Origin: Nonomuraea aurantiaca | Lineage (GTDB): Bacteria; Actinomycetota; Actinomycetes; Streptosporangiales; Streptosporangiaceae | Assembly: GCF_020215705.1 (NCBI RefSeq) | Contig: NZ_JAIWNB010000001.1 | Span: 186,001 to 250,000, forward strand | DNA length: 64,000 nucleotides | Direction of reading: 5' to 3' | The notes under the pieces: model-generated | Database searches by the model: none | What the model was told of the DNA's origin: nothing | What the model saw: only the letters and a program-made list of their open reading frames with translations | Program-made: the position numbers and the translations under genes | In this document: positions 1 through 7,676 of the stretch, one piece after another | How positions within the stretch are numbered: position 1 is the stretch's first letter | Layout of the letters: the number at the start of each line of letters is the position of its first letter

Positions 1-589
1 GCACGGGGATCGACACGTTCGACAGCAGCATGAAGACCTGGTAGTCGGTGATCAAGATCGCCGTCGCCAGATACAGCCCGTTGAAGGCCAGGGCGGCCAG
101 CGTGAGCGTCGACAGCAGGCCGACCCAGGCTTGCAGGTCGAACGGCAACGCGAAGATGAGCACCGCCACGCCCAGGGCCAGCAGCGCCTGTCCCAGCACC
201 AGCGACACGCCCGCGATCACCTTGCCGAGCAGGAACCGCGACCTGCGCAGCGGGTAGGACCACAGCTGTGTCGCCGCGCCGCTCATCTCCTCCTGGAACA
301 CCGCCATGCCGGACGTTCCCGCCGCGCTGACCACCGACATCGCCAGCGTCATGGGCAGCAGGAAGATCGTGAACGGCACGTCGACGCCCTTGTAGTGGAC
401 GACTCTGAGGAGGTTGCCCAGGGAGGTGTTCACGAGCAGCAGGTAGATCAGCATCGGGGCCAGGCCGAGGATGAGATACACCCGGTTGCGGGCGAGCAGC
501 GCGTACTCGCGGTAGAGCACCGCGGACAGGTCGGCCGCCTTCGGGGTCCCGGTCGGAGGAGTGTTGTCGAATGCCAGCTTGGCGGCCAC
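1..589 (-). CDS. ABC-2 type transporter permease, partial (runs off the window start)
   Basis: Membrane subunit of an ABC exporter; the C-terminus lies outside the window. The visible 196 residues start at a GTG (589-587) preceded by AGGGG at 596-600, and read AKLAFDNTPPTGTPKAADLS before a cytoplasmic YREYALLARNR stretch and hydrophobic segments such as VYLILGLAPMLIYLLLV and FTIFLLPMTLAMSVVSAAG. The pattern YPLRRSRFLLGKVIAGVSLV is typical of ABC-2 permeases. It lies 40 bp downstream of the ATPase gene on the same strand, so the two probably form one operon and one transporter. The substrate cannot be told from sequence; drug or peptide export is usual for this class. Confidence 0.85.
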   Translation of the reverse strand, partial: MAAKLAFDNTPPTGTPKAADLSAVLYREYALLARNRVYLILGLAPMLIYLLLVNTSLGNLLRVVHYKGVDVPFTIFLLPMTLAMSVVSAAGTSGMAVFQEEMSGAATQLWSYPLRRSRFLLGKVIAGVSLVLGQALLALGVAVLIFALPFDLQAWVGLLSTLTLAALAFNGLYLATAILITDYQVFMLLSNVSIPV

Positions 590-629
590 ATTTATCCCCT
601 TTTGTCCTCTTTTCGGGCCCTTTTGCTGG

Positions 630-1571
630 TCAGTCCTCGGTCTCCGTCATCCGGAGGAACACCTGCTCCAGCGAGTCCGTGACGGTCGAGACGCCGGAGA
701 TCGCGACGCCGTGGTCCAGGCAGTGCCGCGACAGCTCCGGCAGCACCTCCCGCGCTCGCGCGCCGTGGATGCGGACGTCGGACTCCTCGGTCGTGGCCGT
801 GAGCCCGGCCAGCTCCGCCCAGGCCGCCACCACCAGGCCGGCGGCGGGATCATCGAGGGTCACCAGCAAGTGGGTGGTGCCGAACTCCTCGACGAGTTCG
901 CGCGGTTTGGCGAAGCGCAGCACCCGTCCGTGGTCGATGACCATCACGCGCTGGCTGTTGCGTTCCAGCTCGTCGATGTGGTGGCTGGTCCACAGCACGG
1001 TCACGCCGTGCTCCTCGCGCAGCCAGGTCACGAAACGCTCGATGTGCCGCCGCCCCACCACGTCCAGTCCCGCGGATGGCTCGTCGAGGATCAGCAGTCG
1101 CGGAATGGTGAGCAACGCCCGTACCAGCTGCAACCGCTGCCGCTGACCGCCCGACAGCTGGAAGCAGAATCGCGGCAGCGACTCCGTCAAGCCGAGGAAC
1201 TCCGCCAGTTCGAGCGCCCACGGCCGCACGGCACGCCACTTCAGACCGCGGAACCGGGCGGCGATCCGCAGGTTGTCGAGCGCCGGCAGCATCATGTCGA
1301 ACGGGCCTGACTGGTGCATCGCCCCGATGCCGCTCTTGGCGGCGACCGGCTGGCGCACCGGATCGGCGTCGAAGACGCGGACCTGGCCGGAGGTAGGGGT
1401 GGTGACCCCGCAGATCATTTTGATCAGGGTCGTCTTCCCGGCGCCGTTGGGCCCCAGGAGCCCGATGGTCTCTCCCCGCGCGATCTCGAACGAGACATCG
1501 TCCACCGCCGGTCTCTCGCTGCGCCGATAGCGTTTGGTCAGCCCCACGGCCGTCACCACATCGCTCGACAC
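630..1571 (-). CDS. ABC transporter ATP-binding protein (ABC-2/daunorubicin-resistance type)
   Basis: ATPase subunit, 313 aa, partner of the permease just downstream. Walker A GPNGAGKT is at residues 40-47, signature LSGGQ at 139-143, Walker B LLILDEP at 159-165 and the switch His in LWTSHH near 197. An upstream in-frame ATG exists (1724), but I chose GTG 1571 because AAGGGTGG precedes it and because family homology begins right there (VVTAVGLTKRYRR). The gene diverges from the ATP-grasp/SARP gene, which may control it. Role: probable export of a metabolite or peptide; substrate unknown. Confidence 0.88.
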   Translation of the reverse strand: MSSDVVTAVGLTKRYRRSERPAVDDVSFEIARGETIGLLGPNGAGKTTLIKMICGVTTPTSGQVRVFDADPVRQPVAAKSGIGAMHQSGPFDMMLPALDNLRIAARFRGLKWRAVRPWALELAEFLGLTESLPRFCFQLSGGQRQRLQLVRALLTIPRLLILDEPSAGLDVVGRRHIERFVTWLREEHGVTVLWTSHHIDELERNSQRVMVIDHGRVLRFAKPRELVEEFGTTHLLVTLDDPAAGLVVAAWAELAGLTATTEESDVRIHGARAREVLPELSRHCLDHGVAISGVSTVTDSLEQVFLRMTETED

Positions 1572-1663
1572 GGCACCACCCTTCACTTCCCGCTCCACCA
1601 AACGTGCAGGTTGCCGGCTGCTGGAGATGTGTCGCAGGTCGAGTATGGACCGGCGATCAGCAG

Positions 1664-1693
1664 GTGACACAACCCCACAAACGTGGGCTATAC
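1664..1693 (+). promoter_or_regulatory. Candidate promoter with operator-like inverted repeat in its spacer
   Basis: GTGACA (1664-1669) and CTATAC (1688-1693) resemble vegetative -35 and -10 boxes, 18 bp apart. The spacer contains CCCAC-AAAC-GTGGG (1674-1687). It faces the ATP-grasp/SARP gene, with a start codon about 130 bp downstream. The inverted repeat could bind a repressor or the downstream HTH protein. Prediction by eye only. Confidence 0.4.
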
Positions 1694-1822
1694 GCGACGG
1701 TATGCCGAACGACAGAGGGCACATTGTGCGCTCGCGCCGCGCTGATCATCATCGGCACATGGACCCGGTTCAGTCGCGCATCTCAGCCAAAGCTCAGGGA
1801 CCATCGAGGCGGTGGCATCCGA

Positions 1823-3667
1823 GTGAACGCCAAGCCGCCTGATCCGTACACCCTGCGCATGCCGGCCGGCAGTCCCGGCGTGACCTGGCAGCTCCCGGAG
1901 GAGAGCGACCCGGCGGCGCCCCTGCCGTGCGTGGTCCTCGTGGATCGTGCGGGTATCTCCGAGTTCGCCGTGCTCCAGCGCGGGCTGCGCACGCTCGGCG
2001 TGCCGAGCGTGCGGATCGACGCCGGGTCGATCGGCGGCCTGCGGATCCTCACCCGGCTCGACGACGGCTCGCTGACCGTGAACGGCCGCCGCATCATCCC
2101 CACCGTCACCTGGGTACGGCACTTGTCACCGCGGGCCGTGCAGGGGGAGAACGGCTCGGCGCCGTCCCTGTTCCGGGCCGATTCGTGGGCCGCCCTCATC
2201 GACCAGCTGTCGTCGCTGTCGGCCACCCGGCTGCCCGGCGGCAGCGATCTGGGGCGGCTGGTTCAGCTGGACGGCGCGGCAGAGGCAGGGGTCCGTACCC
2301 CGCGAACGATCGCCACGACCGACCTGGGGGCGGCGAGCGCGGCGCTGGCCAGCGACCGGATCATCGTCAAGGCCCTCGACCAGCATTTCGTCGAGACCGA
2401 ACCGGGCACCCTGCACGGGGTCTTCCCGGAGATCGTGGCCGGAGTCGCGGCCAGAAGGCTGCCCGCGCGGGACGCGCCCATGATCGTCCAGGAGTACGTC
2501 GAGCACTGGGCGGAGCTGCGCGTCTACTTCGTGGATGGCGAGATTCGGGCCTTCCGCGTCGGCAAACCATCGCCGGAGGCGATCTGGCGCGACGCGGCGT
2601 CGGTCACGGTGGCTCCGGCGGCGGCGCCGGAGCCCGTGGTGGAGGCGGTGCGCCGGCTCGCCGGGATCTGGGGCCTGCGCTACGGCGCCTTCGACTTCCT
2701 GCTGACCAGGCAAGGGCCGGTCTTCCTCGAAGTCAATCGCGACGGCGACTGGCGGTGGTTCGAAGCGAAGGCCGGTGTCGACGACGTCTCCATCGCCACG
2801 CTTTCCACGGTGCGCGCCCTCCACCGCCAGGTGGCCAGGGCGGGTTCGGCCACGATAGACCTGGCCGGATTCCTGGCGCTGGGCACCGACCGGATCAAGC
2901 GGGCGAAAGCCGTGACCTCCCGCATGGACGCCCGCGTGCTCGGCGCGCTCGAGGTGCGGGTGGACGGCACGATCGTGCATGTCAGCGCCAGGAAGGCCCG
3001 GCTGCTGGCCGCCATCCTGCTCTCCCGCCCGAACCAGGTGATTCCGACGGACCAGCTGATCGACTCCTTGTGGGGAGAACGACCGCCCCCCACGGCACGC
3101 AAGAACCTCCAGGTCTACGTCTCGGCGTTGCGGAGGAGCTTCGGGGATCGGATCTCCTACCAAGGCTGGGGATACCGTCTCGACGCCGGGCCGGACGAAC
3201 TCGACCTCCTCAGGTTCCGGCGGCTGGCCGGCGCCGGCCGGGACATGCGGCGCAGGGGCGACGCCGATGCCGCGTTGGCCGTGCTCGATGACGCCCTGCG
3301 CCTGTGGAGCGGTCAGCCGCTCGCGGAGTTCTCGGGTGTCGCCCTGGTCGATGAGGCGGTCGGCCGATTCACCGACCTGTACCTCACCGTCAATGAGGAC
3401 TGGGCGGAACTCGAGATCGAGCGGGGCGGCCACGTCGAGGCGCTGAACCGGCTCGACGACCTGGTGCCCTTCTTTCCCGCGCGCGAGCGGCTCGTGGCGG
3501 CCAGGATGACCGCTCTCGCCGGTTGCGGCCGCGCGCCGGAGGCGCTCTCGCAGTTCGAGACCGTACGCCGGCATCTCGTGGCCGAACTCGGCATCGACCC
3601 CAGCCCCGTACTCAGGAATCTCTACGAGGAGATCTTCCAGGGGCAACTCGCCAGAGCCGATCCTTAA
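1823..3667 (+). CDS. ATP-grasp ligase domain fused to SARP-family (wHTH-BTAD) regulator
   Basis: A 614-aa two-part protein. Residues about 35-340 look like a RimK/MvdD-type ATP-grasp: IIVKALDQHF (180-189) for the ATP lysine, QEYVEHWAELRVYFVDGEI (223-241), and YGAFDFLL plus FLEVNRDGDWRWFE (288-314) carrying the metal-binding Asp and E-x-N. Residues about 370-455 form an OmpR/SARP winged helix (LGALEVRVDG, ARKARLLAAILL, LWGERPP, LQVYVSALRR) and 458-605 the BTAD helical domain with the diagnostic AELGIDPSP. GTG 1823 is the preferred start (GGTGG upstream); ATG 1859 is possible. The C-terminal half should activate transcription. The N-terminal half should bind ATP and either ligate an amino acid or peptide or merely sense it. 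It diverges from an ABC exporter and is followed by a small HTH gene. No candidate precursor peptide was seen nearby. Confidence 0.85.
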   Translation: MNAKPPDPYTLRMPAGSPGVTWQLPEESDPAAPLPCVVLVDRAGISEFAVLQRGLRTLGVPSVRIDAGSIGGLRILTRLDDGSLTVNGRRIIPTVTWVRHLSPRAVQGENGSAPSLFRADSWAALIDQLSSLSATRLPGGSDLGRLVQLDGAAEAGVRTPRTIATTDLGAASAALASDRIIVKALDQHFVETEPGTLHGVFPEIVAGVAARRLPARDAPMIVQEYVEHWAELRVYFVDGEIRAFRVGKPSPEAIWRDAASVTVAPAAAPEPVVEAVRRLAGIWGLRYGAFDFLLTRQGPVFLEVNRDGDWRWFEAKAGVDDVSIATLSTVRALHRQVARAGSATIDLAGFLALGTDRIKRAKAVTSRMDARVLGALEVRVDGTIVHVSARKARLLAAILLSRPNQVIPTDQLIDSLWGERPPPTARKNLQVYVSALRRSFGDRISYQGWGYRLDAGPDELDLLRFRRLAGAGRDMRRRGDADAALAVLDDALRLWSGQPLAEFSGVALVDEAVGRFTDLYLTVNEDWAELEIERGGHVEALNRLDDLVPFFPARERLVAARMTALAGCGRAPEALSQFETVRRHLVAELGIDPSPVLRNLYEEIFQGQLARADP

Positions 3668-3722
3668 CCGGCCGCATGGTCCGGCCATACCGCTGATTAA
3701 GCAGACGCTTCTAGCTTGCACA

Positions 3723-3750
3723 CAGAGGCGCTTCACCAGGGGCGCCTCTG
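3723..3750. promoter_or_regulatory. 9-bp perfect inverted repeat between SARP and HTH genes
   Basis: Arms CAGAGGCGC (3723-3731) and GCGCCTCTG (3742-3750) flank a 10-nt loop. No T-run follows, so it may be either an operator for the HTH gene that starts at 3779 or a U-less actinobacterial terminator for the SARP gene that ends at 3667. Confidence 0.4.
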
Positions 3751-3778
3751 GCCAAAGCGATCCGAACCGGGACTTGCT

Positions 3779-4030
3779 ATGGATCTTGTTTTCGACGATC
3801 TGATAAACGATCGCGACACGCGGCTGATCGTCCTGCTGGCCAGGGGATACACCACGACAAGGATCGCCCGCGAGCTGAAACTCAGCAGATATACGGTGGC
3901 GGAGCGGATCAGCAAGCTCCTCGACCGATTCGCCTGCAGCAACCGGAGTCAGCTCGTGGCGTACTCCTATGCCCACAAGCTCCTGGACGTCGGCATCTGG
4001 CCACCCGGCGCCACCGACACGGCCGGCTGA
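3779..4030 (+). CDS. Small single-domain HTH regulator (LuxR/GerE-like)
   Basis: An 83-aa protein that is little more than a DNA-binding domain: LIVLLARGYTTTRIARELKL, then SRYTVAERISKLLDRFACSN, then RSQLVAYSYAHKLLDVG. This is the helix pattern of LuxR/GerE output domains without any sensor domain. ATG 3779 is chosen because homology begins a few residues later; an in-frame upstream start at 3716 would run through the inverted repeat at 3723-3750. It follows the ATP-grasp/SARP gene by 111 bp and ends in a Pro/Gly/Thr tail. It may act with the SARP on the divergent exporter. Target unknown. Confidence 0.7.
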   Translation: MDLVFDDLINDRDTRLIVLLARGYTTTRIARELKLSRYTVAERISKLLDRFACSNRSQLVAYSYAHKLLDVGIWPPGATDTAG

Positions 4031-4081
4031 TTTCCAGCCGTCTCGGTGGCGACGTGGCCCGACGCCGGGCTGGGGGCCGCG

Positions 4082-4444
4082 TCAGAACATGCCGTGTGGC
4101 ACCTCCGCCGGTTCGGGGACCGGCTGGACCACGTCCCAGTGCTCGGCGATCAGGCCGTCTTCGACTCGCCAGAAGTCCACGACCGCCAGCCCGCGCCCGC
4201 CTTCCCGAGGGATCAGGTGATAGTGCATCACCACGAGATCGCCTTCCGCGACGACCCGCTTGAGCTCCAGCCGGGAGGTGGCCAGCGGGGAGTCTCTGAT
4301 GAAGTCGATGAAGGCACGCCTGCCCGACGGGTTGCCCGGGCTGTGCTCGATGAAGTCCTCGCTCAGGAGCGTCTGGAGCACCTCGATGTTGCCCGCGGCG
4401 AACTCCGCGAAGCCGGCCATGATGATTTCTTTGCTGCTCGTCAT
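4082..4444 (-). CDS. SnoaL-like / NTF2-fold protein
   Basis: 120 aa with the SnoaL ester-cyclase-like pattern: AGNIEVLQTLLSEDFIEHSP, GRRAFIDFIRDS, GDLVVMHYHL, AVVDFWRVEDGLIAEHWDV. The fold is a small cone-shaped alpha+beta barrel used by polyketide cyclases, epoxide hydrolase relatives and many uncharacterised proteins. No polyketide genes are nearby, so a biosynthetic role is not supported. Start ATG 4444 has no clear Shine-Dalgarno. An inverted repeat (4480-4496) sits just upstream and probably controls the gene. Confidence 0.8.
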   Translation of the reverse strand: MTSSKEIIMAGFAEFAAGNIEVLQTLLSEDFIEHSPGNPSGRRAFIDFIRDSPLATSRLELKRVVAEGDLVVMHYHLIPREGGRGLAVVDFWRVEDGLIAEHWDVVQPVPEPAEVPHGMF

Positions 4445-4479
4445 GGGAGAACGCTGACAGCGGCCGCGGGGCGGTGTCG

Positions 4480-4496
4480 ATTACATGGGATGTAAT
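4480..4496. promoter_or_regulatory. Orphan operator-like inverted repeat
   Basis: ATTACAT (4480-4486), GGG, ATGTAAT (4490-4496): perfect 7-bp arms, 36 bp upstream of the SnoaL-like gene. The size and symmetry fit a TetR/HxlR-type dimer site. No intact regulator lies next to it; the adjacent 4505-4858 stretch is degenerate. Confidence 0.45.
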
Positions 4497-4504
4497 GGCG
4501 CAAC

Positions 4505-4858
4505 CCGCGTAGGCTCATCGCCTTACTCGGTGTGGGCGGCGAAATGGTCGGTGCCCAGCACGGTGAGCAGGGCGAGTGGGACGCCACCGCGCTCGATGAC
4601 CCGGTGGGCGCATCAATGCGCGGTCACCACGCGGAGCATGCCCGCTGACTCGGCGGGGGCCACGTACCAGCCGGATGTCGCGACCTTCTCCTCGGTGACC
4701 GCCGACCCGGATCCGTAGGAATGGGCCGGCCTCGCCCAGCTGCTCGGCCGAGGCGAACACCGGCGCGATCGCCCTCTACGAGCGGTTCGGCTTCGAGACC
4801 CGCAAGCCCATGACCTTCCGGGGGTTCCGCACGCCGCGACGGCTTCCGTCACTGAGCC
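4505..4858. pseudogene. Decayed coding debris: GNAT C-terminus (+) and an unidentified remnant (-)
   Basis: On the plus strand, about 4762-4855 reads TGAIALYERFGFETRKPM then a stop, which is the last strand and helix of a GNAT acetyltransferase with nothing in front of it. On the minus strand, about 4720-4505 reads EEKVATSGWYVAPAES, then RVVTAH, a TGA stop, and the same frame continues as CAHRVIERGGVPLALLTVLG to a second stop. That looks like a former gene with one nonsense change; I do not recognise the family. No intact gene fits this stretch. Confidence 0.5.
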
Positions 4859-4864
4859 GGGGCG

Positions 4865-5464
4865 CTACCGGACCTTGATCCGCAGGGCCCCCGCCGTTGG
4901 CCACAGGCCGGCGGTGAGCATGGTGGTCTTGCGTTGCTCGATGGAGAGCCGCACGCCCTTGGGGTCCGGCCGTACGGCGCCCGCGAACGAGTCCCTGCGC
5001 CAGTCGGAGAGCTTCTCCTCCTTGACCACGTCTCCGGTGTGCGGTGCGTGCACCATGTATCCGGGCCTGGAGATCATCCCCACGTGCCCGAGGCCGTGGA
5101 AGAAGACCAGGTCACCTGGCTTGAGGTGGTCCCAGGAGATCTTCTTGGAGAACGCGCTGTACTGCTCCGTCGTGGTGCGCGGCAACTCGATCCCGGCGTG
5201 CTCGTACGCCCGGAGCATGAGCCCGGAGCAGTCGTAGCCGCTGTCGCTGGTCCCGCCCCAGACATACGGGATACCGCGCTTCTTCATGGCGAACTTCAGG
5301 GCGACCTTCCAGGCCGGAGTGGTCTGGCGCTGCTGCTGGACGGGCTTGCTCTCGGTGCTGGTAGGGGTGGTGGTGCCGTTAGGGGTGGTGGGGTCGGCGT
5401 GGGCCGGAGCGGCCAGAGTGAGCCCGGCGACGGCAGCCGCCAGGCAGATGGCGAGGGGAGCCAC
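4865..5464 (-). CDS. Secreted NlpC/P60 peptidoglycan endopeptidase
   Basis: 199 aa. An N-terminal signal peptide (LAICLAAAVAGLTLAAPAHA, cut after AHA near residue 23) is followed by a Thr/Gln-rich linker and a NlpC/P60 domain. The catalytic Cys79 is in YDCSG, His127 in GHVGM and a third polar residue near His139 in MVHAPHTG; YVWGGTS precedes the Cys as usual. It should cleave cell-wall stem peptides outside the membrane. GTG 5464 is the start, with AAGGA seven bases upstream. Its leader carries a ydaO-type c-di-AMP riboswitch, the standard control of wall hydrolases in actinobacteria. Confidence 0.92.
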   Translation of the reverse strand: MAPLAICLAAAVAGLTLAAPAHADPTTPNGTTTPTSTESKPVQQQRQTTPAWKVALKFAMKKRGIPYVWGGTSDSGYDCSGLMLRAYEHAGIELPRTTTEQYSAFSKKISWDHLKPGDLVFFHGLGHVGMISRPGYMVHAPHTGDVVKEEKLSDWRRDSFAGAVRPDPKGVRLSIEQRKTTMLTAGLWPTAGALRIKVR

Positions 5465-5480
5465 TGCTGTGTCCTTCCAT

Positions 5481-5606
5481 ACGGCCTACCGGGTTAGCTG
5501 ACGGGCTCGGGCCTGGAAGTGGCCCTACGGCGATGCCGATTCGCCCCAGAGGGAACTTGGGTCCCCGGCTCCACGCAGGTGAGTGGATTAGGCGGGACGA
5601 ACACTA
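5481..5606 (-). promoter_or_regulatory. ydaO/yuaA c-di-AMP riboswitch
   Basis: The leader of the NlpC/P60 gene contains, in order on the minus strand, CGTGGAGCCGGGGACCCAAG, then GGGGCGAATC, then CCGTAGGGCCAC, then CCGAGCCCGTCAGCTAACC with CGGTAGGC. This succession of conserved blocks is the signature of the ydaO element, which binds c-di-AMP and usually turns wall-hydrolase genes off when c-di-AMP is high. The element ends about 17 nt before the start codon, so control could work by sequestering the ribosome site. Borders are approximate. Confidence 0.85.
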
Positions 5607-5726
5607 ACAAAACGGTCAAAGACTTGTAAACAGTCTAAAATCGGGCGCCATCCAGGAGGTGGTCCCCGCTGACATGACATGGCAGGTAATCGACACCACC
5701 CGTCCGACCAGGTAGAACCGGCCAGT

Positions 5727-6500
5727 ATGCACATGGATCAGCCGATAGGGGAGTTGCTGCGGGACTGGCGGCACCGGCGCGGGCTCACCCAGCTCGACCT
5801 GGCCCTCCAGACCGACGTGTCCGCGCGGCACGTCAGCTTCGTCGAGACCGGGCGGACGATCCCCAGCCGGTCCATGGTGCTGCGGCTGGCCGAGCAGCTC
5901 GACGTGCCGCTACGCGCGCGCAACCGGCTGCTGGTCGCGGCCGGATATGCGCCCATCTATCCCGAGCGGCCGCTTGACGACCCCGACCTGGGCAAGGCGT
6001 ACGAGGCGCTCCGGCGGATCCTGCGCGGGCACGAGCCGTATCCGGCGCTCGCCCTGGACCACCGGTGGAACCTGTTGCTGGCCAACGACGCCATGAACGT
6101 CTTCCTCGACGACGTGGACCCGGCCCTCCTGGAGCCGCCGGTGAACATGATGCGGCTGGGACTTCACCCGGACGGGTTCGCGCCGCGCGTGCGGAACCTG
6201 GCGCAGGTCCGCGGGTTCCTGCTGCCCCGGCTCGCCAGGCAGGTCGCCCGTGCGGGGGATCCGGAGCTGAGCGCGCTCTACGAGGAGCTGCTGAGCTATG
6301 GGGACGACGGTGAGGCGCCGCCGCCCGACCCCGCCGACATCGCGCTGCCCATACGGATCACGCATCGGGGGGAGGAGCTCTGCTTCTTCAGTACGATCAC
6401 GACGTTCGGCGCGGCGTTCGACATCACGCTCGAAGGGGTCGCCGTCGAGGCGTACTTCCCCGCCGACGACGAGACCACGCGGCTACTCGGAGACCGTTGA
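5727..6500 (+). CDS. XRE-family regulator with MmyB-like ligand domain
   Basis: 258 aa. The N-terminal HTH_XRE reads GELLRDWRHRRGLTQLDLAL, SARHVSFVETGRTIPSRSMV and LRLAEQLDVP. The C-terminal half (ALALDHRWNLLLANDA, NMMRLGLHPDGFAPRV, FFSTITTFGAAFDITLEGVA) is the MmyB-like PAS-type ligand domain found in many actinobacterial repressors. Such proteins usually sit beside the oxidoreductase or dehydrogenase they control, but here the next gene is a broken LuxR gene, so the target is unclear. Starts at 5727 and 5733 are both possible. Confidence 0.88.
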   Translation: MHMDQPIGELLRDWRHRRGLTQLDLALQTDVSARHVSFVETGRTIPSRSMVLRLAEQLDVPLRARNRLLVAAGYAPIYPERPLDDPDLGKAYEALRRILRGHEPYPALALDHRWNLLLANDAMNVFLDDVDPALLEPPVNMMRLGLHPDGFAPRVRNLAQVRGFLLPRLARQVARAGDPELSALYEELLSYGDDGEAPPPDPADIALPIRITHRGEELCFFSTITTFGAAFDITLEGVAVEAYFPADDETTRLLGDR

Positions 6501-6945
6501 CGCCACTGACTTGGCGAGTTCGGTACGGTTCGCGACACCCGGCTTCGCGCACGCGTGCGCCAGGGGCGTCTTGACCGTACTGCGGCTCATGAAGAGCCGT
6601 TTGCCGATCTCCGGGTTCGTCAGCCCGTCGACGGCCGGCTGGACCACCTCGCGCTCGGCCGGGGTCAGGCCGGCCCAGCCGCTCGCCGTCCGGTGCGGGC
6701 CCGCCGCGCGTAGGCGATGGCCTCGTCGAGGTCCATCAGACGGCCCTCGGCCAGCACGTCGTCGCACGCGGGTGCCCCCAGGGCCAGCCTCCCGGCCCGG
6801 TCAGGGTCAGACAGCGCGCGCCGGTGAGGGCGACGGCGATCGGGCGGAGCTCGGCGTGGCGGCCGACGAACGACGTCAGCTCGGCGGGCAGACGTCGTGG
6901 AGGCCGGGCCGGTCTGCCTGCCTCTGACCATGTACGAATGCCGCA
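6483..6945 (-). pseudogene. Collapsed STAND/LuxR-family regulator
   Basis: Remains of a large regulator in at least three frames. The start of the ATPase domain is visible as RRLPAELTSFVGRHAELRPI and LTGARCLTLTGPGG (about 6945-6790), after which the frame is lost. A short piece DLDEAIAYARRARTG follows, and finally the C-terminal LuxR helix-turn-helix LTPAEREVVQPAVDGLTNPE, MSRSTVKTPLAHACAKPG, NRTELAKSVAS. Some 600 residues (NB-ARC and TPR region) are missing. An intact relative with the same LPAELTSFVGRRHEL start lies at 39783-42104. The end overlaps the XRE gene by 18 bp. Confidence 0.8.
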
Positions 6946-7025
6946 GATCGGCCACCTGGCCGATGTTGTCGCTCGCCGTACTCCCGAAGATGGTGGCAAC
7001 GGAGCAAACGATAAGGAAGTGACTC

Positions 7026-7643
7026 ATGACCACAGCTCAGAACGCCGGCCGCACCGTCATCGGCAACATCCTCCTGTCCCTGGACGGCCGCGTCTCGGGC
7101 CCGGCGGGCGAGTACGACATGAGCTGGATCGTGCCGCACGCCATCAGCGAAGGCGCCAGGGAGCACGTCGCCCGCATCACGGAGACGGCCACCACGGTGC
7201 TGCTCGGGCGCAAGAACTACCAGGGATTCGGCGGCTTCTGGCCGTCGGTCGCCAACGACGACGCGGCCGACCCCCGGGACCGGTCCTTCTCCCGGTGGCT
7301 CAACACCGCGGAGAAGGTGGTGTTCTCCTCGACGCTCAAGGAGGCGCCCTGGGAGAACAGCCGCATCGTCGACGCCGCCCCCGCCGAGGTGATCAAGGAC
7401 CTGCGCGGGCAGGACGGCGGCGACATCGTCGTACTGGCCAGCGGCAGCGTCATCAAGGACCTCCTGCTGGCCGACGAGCTGGACCGGCTGAGCGTCATCC
7501 TCGCTCCGGAGCTGGTCGGGGGCGGGGCACGGCTGTTCGAGGACGGGCTGCCGTCGTCGAGCTGGCGTCTCGCGAGCGAGGTCGAGACCACGGCGAGTGG
7601 CGCCCTGTGCCTGTTCTACGACCGCGTCCGCGAGGGCGGCTGA
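7026..7643 (+). CDS. Dihydrofolate reductase / RibD C-terminal family protein
   Basis: 205 aa of the DHFR-like fold: TVIGNILLSLDGRVSG at the start, VLLGRKNYQGFGGFWP, TAEKVVFSSTL, DIVVLASGSVIKDLL and LSVILAPELVGGGARLF. This family reduces pteridine- or pyrimidine-like substrates with NAD(P)H; most actinobacterial stand-alone members have no assigned substrate. It does not belong to a riboflavin or folate cluster here. It converges with the NmrA-like gene 34 bp downstream. Confidence 0.88.
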   Translation: MTTAQNAGRTVIGNILLSLDGRVSGPAGEYDMSWIVPHAISEGAREHVARITETATTVLLGRKNYQGFGGFWPSVANDDAADPRDRSFSRWLNTAEKVVFSSTLKEAPWENSRIVDAAPAEVIKDLRGQDGGDIVVLASGSVIKDLLLADELDRLSVILAPELVGGGARLFEDGLPSSSWRLASEVETTASGALCLFYDRVREGG

Positions 7644-7676
7644 CGTCGGTACGGGGCGATGCGTCACGCCCGGCGG

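Noticed and set aside
2126..3976. Long open frame (616 codons) on the minus strand
   Set aside because: It is the reverse of the ATP-grasp/SARP gene; composition (Arg/Gly/Asp/Val-rich, no domain) is that of a GC-rich shadow.
1..4030. Complete graspetide (RiPP) cluster
   Set aside because: ATP-grasp and ABC exporter are suggestive, but no precursor peptide frame with Thr/Ser/Asp/Glu/Lys-rich core could be found, and the ligase is fused to a regulator.
4082..4444. Polyketide cyclase in a biosynthetic cluster
   Set aside because: SnoaL-like fold only; no polyketide synthase genes in the window.
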